Assembly (NCBI GenBank): GCA_033961575.1
Contig: CM066740.1
Location: forward strand, 93,208,117-93,272,116
DNA: 64,000 nucleotides
Direction of reading: 5' to 3'
Source: Aselliscus stoliczkanus
Lineage: Eukaryota > Chordata > Mammalia > Chiroptera > Hipposideridae
Positions 28,101 through 64,000 of the stretch are shown here, in pieces; within the stretch, counting starts at the first letter, position 1, and every line of letters starts with the position of its first letter. A program made the translations under genes and the position numbers. Below the pieces are notes generated by a model. The model ran no database searches. It saw only the letters and a program-made list of their open reading frames with translations, and was not told the DNA's origin.

Positions 28101-30684
28101 AGGTAGAGACTGGCACAACCAAAAAAGGCCAGTCATCATCAACCCAAACCTGCCAGGCCTTTTCCTGTTTGTGAAAAAAAGAGAAAGAAGAAAGAAAGAG
28201 TGAAGAATGAATAACAATAGGGTTTACATTGCAGCTGCAGGACCAAAGTCTTACAGAATTATCACATGTTAAGTGAGAGCTATTTTTCATATCCTAATAG
28301 CCTTAATTCAAAACAGTATATATTTTCTCAAAGTATTAATATTCTTTAATTATCTCATGTTGCATATCCAGTGTAAATTTTCACTTTACGAAAGAAGAAA
28401 AACTGTTAAGTGAACTTATCTAAAAGTGGGGTTGGAAGTCAGTACATTAGTTCAAACTTTCCTACGCTTCCAGCCCTGCTATGAATCAGAGTTGTTAATG
28501 ACACAGTATGAAAATATGTACATGGGCCGGCTGAGTGGCTCAGTTGCTTAAGAGCTTGCTCAAGAGTGTGAGTTCAGCTCTGAGCAACAGCAGTTCGATG
28601 CCCAGCCAGAGCTGAGCTGCCAACAGATGGCAGGATGGCTCAGCTAAAATAAAAACAAAAAAGAAAAAAAGAAAAAAAAGGAAGACAATATGTACAAATA
28701 TATCTCATTCAAAGCAAATTACCAGCTTAAAGTTTAGAATCCCAGAACCTAAGCATGTGCTGTAAAAATCAAAATTCTACTAATACAGAAATCTTAACTT
28801 TTCTTACACATGGCTTCTTCTATTGTTGATTTACTACCTGGCTATAGCAAAACAGCTGGCATGCTTCTAGAAAGTGTAATTCACTGGTTTTATTATGAAA
28901 ATAACACATGGGTATTAGAATTAACAAGGTATAAAAACAGTATGTCAACTATGATTATAAATAACATTTTTAAAAAGGCATATAAAAAAAAAAAACCTCC
29001 CTTGGGCCGGCCGAGTAGCGCAGTGGTTAAGAGCTGGTTTGGGACGCCAGCGGCCCCAGTTTGGATCCCACATATGAGGGCCGGTGACACTGCCCTCTAC
29101 AGCCAACAACAGCTCCACCTGGAGTTGGGCTGTGCGAGCCCCGGCGACAGTGCAGGCTGCGGCCCCTGCTGCAGTGGGCTGCCATAGGCTACAGTGAGTG
29201 GCCGGCAGCCAGCGTGAGCTGCCAAGAGCCGCGGTGAGGGACCATCCAGAGGCTGGCGACCGATCTGCCTCACCCGGGAAGAGCGCAATGACGATACCAA
29301 CATGGGCCAGCGAAGCCATGTCCTCCGCAACTAGACTGAAGAACAAAAGCACAGCAACGTGTCTGTTCCCCTTCCCCGATTCTCCAACGCTGTTCCCTCC
29401 CCCAATTACCCAATAAAAATCTTAAAAACAAACAAACAAAGAAAAAGTCTCCCTCAAACCCCAGACGCCTGGTGCTTTCCTTGGATATGATCACTGTCGC
29501 GTTTTATGTGAATCCTCCCAGAAGTTTTTAGCAATGCAGGCATGTTTAAGTAGATGTATGTGTGTGTGTGTGATATGAGTACATGTACAAATTTGGAATA
29601 AACAAGTGAAGAAGCCTGGATTAAATATAAATTCCTTATTCTCTGAGATGAACACCGTGGCTCATCAGTTTAAGTCACGCAGAAGAAAAACCCAGGAAGA
29701 AAGTCTTTGACTCACCACCTTTTGATTGTACTTAAAAAAACGTGTTCGGTCTTTCAAGACGGCAGCGGCTGCGTCCGCGGACGTGCTCTGCGGACCTGCG
29801 CCGGTCCCCGCGGCCCTCACGGGCGCCGCGCTGCGGGCCAGCGCCCCCGTCCCCGGGGCCGGGCCTCACCGCCGCCGGCGGCACACCGCGCCCCTCTGTC
29901 CCGCGCGCTCGCCCGCCCCGGGGCCCCCTGCGTCACACGGCCCGCGCCTTGCTTCGCGAGTGTCTGGTGACGGGGCCCAGGGAGCACTGCCGAGCCCCCC
30001 TGGCCGGGGTCCCCGCCCCAGGCCTCACGCGGGCATCTTTTCTCTCAACGCGGAGCGCTTTTCCCGGCTCTGAAGGGGACACCGCCGCGTGCTCGGGGGG
30101 CGCTTCGGGGCGCGGCGGAACGGGGGTGGCCAGCGCCGCGCGCGCCGCCCGAGCGGCCGTCCGCAGGGCACCCCCCGCGGGGAAACGGCGGCGCGCCCCT
30201 CCGCCGCCTGCGGCCCCCCGCGTGCCCGTGCGCCCCCCACGGGCGCGGCTCGCGCGCACCGCGTCGCTGCCACAGAAGGCGGGCCCCCGCTCTCCCAGGG
30301 CCGGCGACGCCCTGGGGAGGCGCGCCCCGAACGCCGGCCCCGGCGGGACGCGCGGCCCGCGCCCGCACTCACCCAGGCCGGCAGGTCGCAGGCGCGCACG
30401 CCCCGGCGCACGGCGCGCTCCTCGTCCTCCAGCAGCGCCAGCGCGCGGCCCAGGCGGCCGGCCCTGAGGCCGCGGCGCCGGCGGCACCAGGCGAGCAGCG
30501 CGAGCGCCAGCAGCGCCCAGCTGAAGCTCAGGCCCAGGTAGCCGAGCGCGTACACCGGCAGCAGCAGCGCGAAGCTGCGCGCCAGCTGCGCCAGCAGCCC
30601 CGCCACGTCCGCGCTCAGCGCCGCTCCGGCCGGCTCGGGCCGCGCCTCGCCGGCCTCGGGGCCCGGGGCCCGGGCGTCGCCCAT
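7022..30684 (-). CDS. ESYT2: ESYT2, extended synaptotagmin-2, 5' part (exons 1-6, partial)
   Basis: The protein tethers the endoplasmic reticulum to the plasma membrane and moves glycerolipids through its SMP domain; C2 domains bind Ca2+ and phosphoinositides. Six exons (30373-30684, 13185-13226, 12218-12352, 9203-9279, 7354-7426, 7022-7111) join in one frame to residues 1-243. Residues 37-66 form the hydrophobic membrane hairpin; the SMP domain begins after about residue 110 and runs off the window. The joined exons match remembered mammalian ESYT2 almost residue for residue after exon 1. The C2 domains and all later exons lie left of position 1. Intron 1 is about 17 kb. ESYT1 and ESYT3 were considered; the hairpin sequence and the exon 3 sequence fit ESYT2 best. 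Confidence 0.96.
7354..7426 (-). CDS. ESYT2: ESYT2 exon 5 (residues 189-213), SMP domain
   Basis: The first base completes the split serine; then come 24 codons, [20 protein letters not shown] and QSIQ. The acceptor is TTTGCTAG and the donor GTAAGC. Human has [13 protein letters not shown] at this place, so the differences are conservative. Confidence 0.96.
7427..9202. other. ESYT2 intron 4
   Basis: Intron between exons 4 and 5. It contains the long SINE at 8586-8989. I see no exon in the rest. Confidence 0.75.
8586..8989 (-). mobile_element. Long composite SINE, family A with extended body
   Basis: On the minus strand it has the tRNA-like head at 8989, then an extended body rich in CAG/GGC (CAACAGCTCCACCTGGAGCT and onward), and a 3' end near CCCCAGTAAAAATCTTT. 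The TSD CCAATTTC is at 8578-8585 and 8990-8997. Its length is about 400 bp against about 100 for the short form. Confidence 0.9.
9203..9279 (-). CDS. ESYT2: ESYT2 exon 4 (residues 164-189), SMP domain
   Basis: Encodes [20 protein letters not shown] and on to LQI, ending inside a serine codon (AG|T). The acceptor is TTTCAG and the donor GTAAGT. Length is 77 bp, which fits the split codon at the start of the next exon. Confidence 0.96.
9425..9560. repeat. MIR-like fragment
   Basis: Contains CTCAGCCTTGTCATCTGTGA and GAGGTTCCTGTGAAGTCATAGG, typical of the MIR core in the direct orientation. Confidence 0.6.
11395..11735 (-). mobile_element. Tigger1-derived deleted element
   Basis: It ends with AATAAAATGAGGTATGCCTG, the inverted terminal sequence of Tigger1, and starts CAGGTGGACATGCTGCAGG. 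Internal blocks GTTATGTTTACACTATACTG and ACAATGTACAACCTTAATTT are also characteristic. The transposase region is missing. Confidence 0.8.
12218..12352 (-). CDS. ESYT2: ESYT2 exon 3 (residues 119-163), SMP domain
   Basis: Encodes 45 residues from [17 protein letters not shown] to FTKVDMGQQ, the first helices and strand of the SMP domain. The acceptor is TTTTCCAG and the donor GTCAGT; phase 0 on both sides. Methionine replaces the human valine in KVDVGQQ, a mild change. Confidence 0.96.
12353..13184. other. ESYT2 intron 2
   Basis: An 832-bp intron. It appears to be unique sequence apart from short A runs. Confidence 0.7.
13185..13226 (-). CDS. ESYT2: ESYT2 exon 2 (residues 105-118)
   Basis: A 42-bp microexon encoding [14 protein letters not shown], identical to the family sequence at the start of the SMP domain. 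The acceptor is TTAG and the donor GTAAGA; both sides are phase 0. It is too short to stand out as an open frame and was found from the match and splice sites. Confidence 0.95.
16307..16345 (+). mobile_element. SINE family A, head fragment
   Basis: GGGCTGGCCGAGTGGCGCGG and GGTTGAGTG are the first 35 or so bases of the SINE; the homology then stops abruptly without a B box or tail. Confidence 0.8.
16921..17020 (-). mobile_element. SINE family A with internal deletion
   Basis: It has a poly-T start, GAGGGCAGTGTCACTGGCCC, and the head GCCGAGTGGCGCGGTGGTTA on the minus strand. GGGGCCGCTGGC is missing between the B box and the stem. GTTCGCTCT flanks both sides as a TSD. Confidence 0.9.
17940..18075. 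repeat. MIR-like fragment
   Basis: CTACAGTATCTGGTTTAATC and CCTCACAACAACCCTTTGAA are typical of MIR. Confidence 0.7.
18879..18902. repeat. AACC simple repeat
   Basis: Six tandem AACC-type units in a row. Confidence 0.9.
18986..19066. mobile_element. Mariner-type palindromic MITE, 81 bp
   Basis: The arms TTGGGTTGTCCGAAAAGTCA (left) and its near-perfect inverse (right, ending TTTTCCGACAACCCAA) leave a loop of about 15 bases around TGTATGTTTTTCG. TA precedes it. It is the bat counterpart in structure of the human MADE1 hairpins. It shares its sequence with 27450-27528. Confidence 0.9.
19154..19232 (+). repeat. Unclassified 79-bp repeat, copy 1
   Basis: Bounded by GAAAAGCTCTGCCTTC and GTTCATTGAAAAG. 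The reverse complement recurs at 52150-52227 with only three differences. It lies 88 bases after the mariner hairpin. I do not recognise the family. Confidence 0.85.
20018..20136 (-). mobile_element. SINE family A
   Basis: The poly-T start, CCCTCACATGTGGGACCC and head GGGCCGGCCGAGTGGTGCGG are all visible on the minus strand. A perfect 13-bp TSD (TGGGATGCTTTCT) lies at 20005-20017 and 20137-20149, suggesting a fairly young insertion. Confidence 0.95.
21208..21363 (-). mobile_element. tRNA-derived SINE, family B
   Basis: On the minus strand the head is GGCCGGTCGAGTGGCTCAGT, followed by a Ser/Leu-like long variable region and CAACAGGTGGCAGGATGGCT before the A tail. TSD AGGGCTTGTATGGGA is at 21193-21207 and 21364-21378. 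Confidence 0.93.
22460..22684. repeat. ATCC tetranucleotide array
   Basis: About 225 bp of CATC/ATCC units with interruptions such as ATCATC and GCATGC. The open frame through it reads as Ile-His-Pro-Ser repeats and is an artefact. Confidence 0.97.
22804..22918 (-). mobile_element. SINE family A
   Basis: Complete short form with TSD CTCTGTAGATA at 22793-22803 and 22919-22929. The B box region GGTTCGGGTCCC reads AGTTCGGGTCCC here. Confidence 0.94.
23245..23340. repeat. MIR-like fragment
   Basis: GATGGGGAAACTAGGGTCTA and nearby bases follow the MIR core; diverged. Confidence 0.5.
24348..24475 (+). mobile_element. SINE family A
   Basis: GCCGAGTGGCGCGGTGGTTA, CCCCGGTTCGGGTCCCACAT and an A-rich tail. 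The expected GGGCCG head is replaced by GGGGGGGCGCA, so the first bases are mutated. Confidence 0.92.
25255..25335. repeat. L2/MIR 3' end fragment
   Basis: CTAGCACAGTACCTGGAACA and the following ATCTAGTAAGTGTTGGCTGA are characteristic of these ancient 3' ends. Confidence 0.65.
26755..26880. mobile_element. Old L1-like fragment
   Basis: GTGTTATTGAGATATAATTC and ATTGTTTTTAGTGTATCCAC resemble an old L1 3' region. The copy is short and diverged. Confidence 0.5.
27450..27528. mobile_element. Mariner-type palindromic MITE, 79 bp
   Basis: The second copy of the hairpin at 18986. TA target duplications are intact on both sides (27448-27449, 27529-27530). Arms GGGTTGTCGGAAAAGTCATG and its inverse pair with few mismatches. 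Confidence 0.92.
28523..28686 (+). mobile_element. SINE family B
   Basis: Begins GGGCCGGCTGAGTGGCTCAG, contains CAGCAGTTCGATGCCCAGCC as a decayed B box and ends in an A/G-rich tail. TSD AATATGTACA is at 28513-28522 and 28687-28696. Confidence 0.93.
29003..29442 (+). mobile_element. Long composite SINE, family A
   Basis: The head GGGCCGGCCGAGTAGCGCAG is followed by an extended body (CAACAGCTCCACCTGGAGTT) and a 3' part ending CCCAATAAAAATCTTAAAAA. The tail carries its own AATAAA motif. It lies about 0.3 kb left of the ESYT2 CpG island. Confidence 0.93.
30373..30684 (-). CDS. ESYT2: ESYT2 exon 1 coding part (residues 1-104)
   Basis: The start is the ATG at 30682-30684, in GCGATGG context. Reading upstream in frame there is no other ATG before an in-frame TGA at 30778-30780, so the long N-terminal form described in human cannot be made from this exon. 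The product begins [12 protein letters not shown], resembling the mouse-type short N-terminus. It holds the [20 protein letters not shown] hairpin and the motif [10 protein letters not shown]. The donor is TGG|GTGAGT, phase 0. The exon is very GC-rich. Confidence 0.95.
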
Positions 30685-30772
30685 CGCCACGAGCGCGCCC
30701 CGTCCCGGTGCCCCTCTGAAGGGACCGCGCCGTCCCGACTGCCCGCCCGCGCTTCCGCCCGCGGGCGGCCTG

Positions 30773-30780
30773 TGACGTCA
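30773..30780. promoter_or_regulatory. Full palindromic CRE (TGACGTCA)
   Basis: TGACGTCA lies 89 bases upstream of the ESYT2 ATG and is followed by GCGCGC. This is the consensus CREB/ATF binding site. Its TGA also provides the in-frame stop upstream of the ESYT2 start codon. Confidence 0.75.
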
Positions 30781-30866
30781 GCGCGCAGGGCGAGCGGGGC
30801 GGGGAGGCGGGCGGGCGTGGCCTGGACCCGAGCGGCGTCCTCTCCAGGGGTGGGCGGGGCCCGTGC

Positions 30867-30873
30867 ATGACGC
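30867..30873. promoter_or_regulatory. CRE-like half site (TGACGCA)
   Basis: TGACGCA followed by ACCGCGCGG, the same flank seen at the consensus site at 30990. It is probably a weaker or degenerate ATF/CREB site. Confidence 0.45.
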
Positions 30874-30942
30874 AACCGCGCGGGGCGGGGCGGCGATGGG
30901 TTCAGGGCGTGCACTCTCGCAGGGCAGGCAGGGCTGGCGCGC

Positions 30943-30950
30943 TTACGTCA
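30943..30950. promoter_or_regulatory. CRE/ATF-like site (TTACGTCA)
   Basis: TTACGTCA followed by TTGC, one base from consensus. It resembles ATF4-C/EBP composite sites (TTACGTCATTGC) as well as CRE. Confidence 0.5.
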
Positions 30951-30989
30951 TTGCGGGGGAGCCCCCGAGGGAGTGGGCGCGCCTGTGTG

Positions 30990-30997
30990 TGACGTCA
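30990..30997. promoter_or_regulatory. Second full CRE (TGACGTCA)
   Basis: A second perfect TGACGTCA, about 310 bp upstream of the ESYT2 ATG, followed by CCGCGCGG. With the sites at 30773, 30867 and 30943 it forms a cluster typical of CREB/ATF-responsive CpG-island promoters. Confidence 0.7.
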
Positions 30998-31321
30998 CCG
31001 CGCGGCGCGGTTTCCGGGGGCTGGTCCTCCAGCCGTGAGCCCGGGGAGCGCGGGCTGTGCGGCGACCGGCCTGGTGGGTGTTGCGTGCGAAACGCCGCCA
31101 GGTTCGGCACAGCTCCGTCCCACGCATGTGGGCCTGTGGGCGGCGGGCTCCGCGGGCTCGATATTCCGGGACGCGGTTCCTGGAGGGCTCGTGTGGAATA
31201 AGACGTGCACGGTCCTGCGTGTTCGTGACACTTGCCGACTTTTAGGATGTTACTGCTTAATATACTTTTGAAATGTTAAACCACACGCTCCTGAGTGGTG
31301 CCGATACAGGTTTTGCATTCC

Positions 31322-31388
31322 AAATTCACCTTTTGCGAATCAAATTCACCGTTTTGCAAATCAAATTCATCTTTTTGCAGATCAGATT
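31322..31388. repeat. Short tandem repeat of 20-21 bp units
   Basis: Three imperfect units follow each other: CAAATTCACCTTTTGCGAAT, then CAAATTCACC-GTTTTGCAAAT, then CAAATTCATC-TTTTTGCAGAT, with a fourth beginning CAGATTTT. It lies in the AT-rich interval between the two genes, on the same side as the transposase relic, and may be a subterminal repeat of that element. Confidence 0.8.
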
Positions 31389-31461
31389 TTCCACAAAAAT
31401 GTTTTCTTAGTCTTTGTAATAAAAATAAATCCAATATTAAGTTATTATTAAAATTAAACAT

Positions 31462-31467
31462 TTTATT
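31462..31467 (-). terminator. Candidate DYNC2I1 polyadenylation signal (AATAAA)
   Basis: AATAAA on the minus strand, about 655 bases downstream of the DYNC2I1 stop and before the ESYT2 CpG island. If used, the 3' UTR would carry the transposase relic in antisense. It is the only clear hexamer I noted in the interval; no transcript evidence is available. Confidence 0.4.
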
Positions 31468-31724
31468 GCATGTATTTAATAATAAGCAAAATATTTAACA
31501 TCAGAAATACTTATTTACTTACTATAGCTTCATTTATAATGGTTTCCTGCCGCTGCTCACTTGTGGTAATTTCATATACATATTCATAAAATAATTGTGA
31601 CAATCTGTAGGAGTAATAGTTGCAATGGAATGATTAATAACATCTACTAAATGTTCAGGTTTCATGGATCAGCCAAACTATTTCTTGCACAGAACTTAAT
31701 TTTTGAAAGACGAAGGCACGATCG

Positions 31725-32060
31725 AAGGTTAACACACCAGCCTGTGTGACTATGCCAATGGCTGGAAGACGAAATGTTTCTCTAAACATTCAGGGAATGG
31801 TGTGGCATGAAGTAATTGCACGTTCTACTGTTACTTCAAATACTTTTTTGTGAATTTCTTCAGAGATTATTGCAGAAATTGGATGAAGATAATCTGGAGG
31901 AAGTGTGGTTTGTTTTGGACAATGTAGGCCTCCACAAAACCCAGGAAGTATGTGATCTTGTTGGTCAGACAAGACACATTATTTCTACCACCATACTCTC
32001 CAATGGTGAACCCCAGTGAAGAAGTCTTTTCAAAAATTAAGAAAGCATGCACTGTGTAAT
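31725..32060 (+). pseudogene. Degenerate DDE transposase fragment, IS630/Tc1 (DDE_3) type
   Basis: On the plus strand three blocks line up in the order expected for this family. Around 31725-31810 there is MPMAGRRNVSLNIQGMVWHE, like the strand after the first aspartate. Around 31840-31955 there is EFLQRLLQKLDEDNLEEVWF followed by VLDNVGLHKTQEV, with the second aspartate codon at 31918-31920. In a shifted frame from about 31976 there is LFLPPYSPMVNPSEEVFSKI, with the third acidic residue in NPSE. At least one frameshift and a stop break it, so it is a relic. The motif is unlike Tigger, or mariner of the usual mammalian type. No terminal inverted repeats were identified. It ends about 60 bases from the DYNC2I1 stop codon. 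Confidence 0.75.
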
Positions 32061-32120
32061 CATGGCTCCTGCAATTTGGTCCTTTGCAGCTCAGCCCTCT
32101 TGACAACACCTAAGCTCGCC

Positions 32121-61149
<29,029 letters not shown>

Positions 61150-64000
61150 CTAGAAAGCAAATATGATCAAAAGCAAAATCAGTTTTAAATGAACACTGAA
61201 AAAATAAAACATTAAATGACGTATAATTCATTTTCATTTACTGGCTATAATTAGGCCCCATAAGAAAAATTCAATTTACAGCATTCTCTAAGAACCGATA
61301 CAGGTAACCATCAACCGAAGGACACATATTCCTTACACGCTGCCAGCCCCATCTCTCCTTGAGCTTCCGCCTCGGTTCCGGTGTTCACCGTTCTGTCAAA
61401 CAAAAACATCCCGTCCCCATTAATCAGCGCATCATAATGAATCTACCGCAATGAGTCAACTCTGCACAACACACGTGGACTCAAAACCTAGCATCAGCAG
61501 TGACGCTATCTCTTAAAATAACTGTTTTTACTGGTATTTTTGTTAATTAGGTAACTAACGTGAGGGAGATGAATAAAGGTATACCAAGGGGTGATTACAT
61601 ATTACCTCAGTAATAAAAGAAATTCATAGCCATCAATTTCAGATTATTTTCAGATAAATATGACTAGCTCCTTAGTCTTAAAATTATAAACTTTCAAACA
61701 TATGGAATGTGGCTATTTCACAGATCTATGTACCTACAGAAAAAAAATTAAATGATCTGCTCTTAAGTGGGTTTTTAACAATAAAAACTCTTAAGGGCTG
61801 GCCGAGTGGCACGGTGGTTAAGCGCTGGTTTGGGAAGCCAGTGGCCCCGGTTCGGGTCCCACATATGAGGGCCAGTGACACTGCCCTCAAAACAAACAAA
61901 CAAACAAACAAAAAACCTCTTAGATTATGCAAACAGACACTGGCTGAGTGAGCGCTGGCAGGAAGCGCGCATGGGGGCGTAAGGCCAGGCCAGCCCTCCC
62001 ATGGGCCCTGGGAGGAGTGCAGTGCCTGCCCAACGGGAAGGCTGCAGACCCGGGATTCAGCCTGAAGCCCAGGGCAGCGGAATGCAGCTTCACTCACCAC
62101 CAGGAAAGGTCAGTCTGGGGGGTGACACCCGTGTACCAAAAGCCCAAAAAGGAGCCCAGAATACTCACTTTCTTTGACCTATAAATCCTACTTCTAGGAA
62201 ATGACTCTTTGAGAATTATCAAAGACATGTATTAAGATTTCCACTGTGTTCCTCACTGAATAACTTATAATACCAAAAACATACCAGTGACCTGAGTATT
62301 CACTATCAGGCTGCTTATTAAGTAAATGAGGCTATGAACACATGGCAGGACACCAGATGGTCATTACAATGCAATTCCCAGAATAAAAAGAAAAAAATAG
62401 CTTGATCCCAATTTGGCAGTTTAAAAATTTCCTTTATGGATGGGAAAGGGGACTGCAAGCGTATACACATGTGATATAAATGGATCACCTGGGTCTGGGA
62501 TTATGAGTAATTTTTAAAATTCTTTCTGCTTTTAAAACTCATTTAAAATTAATCAGAAAAAAAGTACAATACACGTTTAACAGGAAGAATGGTCTGGCAT
62601 CAGTCTATAAAACAGACTGGAATGGAAAAAGAATGAAATCTGGAGTGCTGGGTAGGAAACGATTGTGATTTAGTGGCTCTCTGGATCTGAAGAAGGAGAA
62701 AAGGTATCCAAATTCATTATGAGAACCAAACCTAAGAGGGAGAGGGACTGGGCACTGCAGGGCTGGCTGGACAGGCTGCAGGTGGTCCGGTGACTCATCC
62801 AGCGAGGCCTGGCAGTCACTCACTGCTGTCTGTCATCTCTGCTCCGGGGAGGCGGTGACCCAGCATGTGGCAGAGCTGGAGCCTGAGCTCAGCACCGGCT
62901 TCCCAGCCTGCGGGCAGGTTTGGAGGGGCCTGGGCTGGAAACGGCATCAGGGAGATGCGACACGTCGCCTCACTGGGAGCAGGACCACTCAGCAGAGGCG
63001 GGGTTACCACCGCGTCCTTGTTAGGAAGTCCTCTGGTCAGTGCCTTCAGGAGACATTGCTGCTATGTGTGCCATGCTGCGGCATCCCCTCTACTAACTGA
63101 AAGCTGGCGGGCGCACGCAACGAGAGACACACAGACCACAATGACAGGGAAGCGAGCGGTAACCAAGGACAGCAGCCCTGGGAGCTGTCCGGCCTGACGC
63201 TAAGTGCCCACTAACATCAGTCACCACGACCACTAAGCAGCCAGCACAGCACTGAGCTGGAACGTGTACTCTGAGGGCCTGAAAGTCAGTGCAAAGGACG
63301 TTACTTCCATGACACCCACTACCCACTCCTGACACGGCACTGTGGACTCATTCGTTAACGTATCATGCGGCTTCTCCAATGAAATATAAGCACCATGAAA
63401 GTGAAGTCTGTCCTTCACAGCTGTGTCCTCAAGCACCTACAACAGTGGCTCACACAGTGGCACTCAGTAAATATGAAACTTCTGAAAAAGGCAGTTCGTC
63501 ACCCGTCAGAAGAACCCTTCCTGGGACAGAAGTGTGCACGTGTTACTGAGGTGCGTTTGTGTGAAGGAGGTCCCCTCTGAGGGGTGGACAGGCACCAGCC
63601 GCGGCCCCGCCCCTCAGGAGGGAGCGCCATCAAGAGGCAGGAGGAGGAAGTCACAGGCACACTGAGTCGGGAAAACCAGCGCAGCAAAAGGCTACCCAGG
63701 AAAACAGGAGGCGCTAACACGAGGGCAGAGGGCACCAAACAGCACAGTGATTCCGTCCGGGTGCATGGGAGGAAAAGCAGACCCTTCTCAATCAGCAGGC
63801 TTTCTGTGTGTGTTCTGTTCTGTTTAGTTTGCAAACTTATACTACCAATTCTGGTGGAAACATTTTGCTAAATGATTCACGTAACTTCCACTTTTAAAAA
63901 TGTCACCTTCCTTTTTAATGTTTAATTGGGACGTTTTTACATCAGACTCCTGAGTCTGTGACAAAAGCACATCCCTCTATAATCAGATTCGGCTCTTGCT
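61150..64000. other. DYNC2I1 intron continuing beyond the window
   Basis: No further DYNC2I1 exon was recognised. It contains a SINE (61795-61916) and an L2-like 3' end near 63415-63475 (GTGGCACTCAGTAAATATG). Confidence 0.65.
61795..61916 (+). mobile_element. SINE family A
   Basis: GGGCTGGCCGAGTGGCACGG, a perfect GGTTCGGGTCCC B box and a CAAA-repeat tail. Flanks AAAACTCTTA and AAAACCTCTTA form the TSD. Confidence 0.95.

Larger units (their letters stand above)
13227..30372. other. ESYT2 intron 1 (about 17 kb)
   Basis: No coding exon was recognised. It holds SINE copies, two mariner hairpins, an ATCC repeat and MIR and L1 remnants, listed separately. A C-rich run at 13602-13619 and a G run at 19814-19825 are simple sequence. 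Confidence 0.75.
29750..31200. promoter_or_regulatory. CpG island covering the ESYT2 promoter and exon 1
   Basis: The stretch is strikingly rich in G, C and CpG compared with the AT-rich DNA on both sides. It contains GC boxes (GGGGCGGGG near 30797 and GGGGCGGGGCGG near 30885) and no obvious TATA box. It spans the first coding exon and the presumed start of ESYT2 transcription. The several long open frames inside it on both strands are expected in stop-poor GC-rich DNA and are not called as genes. Confidence 0.9.

Noticed and set aside
29742..30914. Several long open frames on both strands (up to 311 codons) around the ESYT2 first exon
   Set aside because: They are shadows in a CpG island with very few stop codons; their translations are Arg/Ala/Pro-rich and match no family. 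Only the ESYT2 frame has a homologous sequence and a splice site.

Overview
This is mammalian nuclear DNA, not a prokaryotic or viral window. Real coding sequence comes as short exons with GT/AG splice sites in long introns. tRNA-derived SINEs with target-site duplications (TSDs) and old Tigger, MIR and L1 remnants fill the rest. The SINE heads (GGCCGGCCGAGTGG...GGTTCGGGTCCC) and the tail ending CCCCAATAAAATCTT look chiropteran, probably a rhinolophoid bat. That is recalled from SINE families and was not checked.

Two genes are present, both on the minus strand. ESYT2 (extended synaptotagmin-2) occupies 7022-30684 with exons 1-6. These encode residues 1-243: the ER-membrane hairpin and the first part of the lipid-transfer SMP domain. 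The rest of the gene lies beyond the left edge. Its first exon sits in a CpG island (about 29.75-31.2 kb) with a cluster of CRE/ATF sites.

DYNC2I1 (WDR60, a dynein-2 intermediate chain) occupies 32121-61149. Nineteen exons, including the stop, join with consistent phases into 742 codons. The N-terminal exons lie beyond the right edge.

The layout is notable. In human and mouse, as I recall, ESYT2 and WDR60 are divergent (head to head). Here they are tandem, with the DYNC2I1 stop about 1.4 kb upstream of the ESYT2 start codon. The short interval between them holds a frameshifted DDE transposase relic of the IS630/Tc1 type and a 20-21 bp tandem repeat. The last residues of DYNC2I1 also differ from the human tail I remember. 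This looks like a local inversion, or an assembly join, with foreign-looking mobile DNA at the junction.

Other points of interest are a chimeric SINE insertion carrying a 78-bp sequence that recurs elsewhere in the window, an inverted SINE pair sharing one 16-bp TSD, and two mariner hairpin elements of about 80 bp. All distances and alignments were made by eye.
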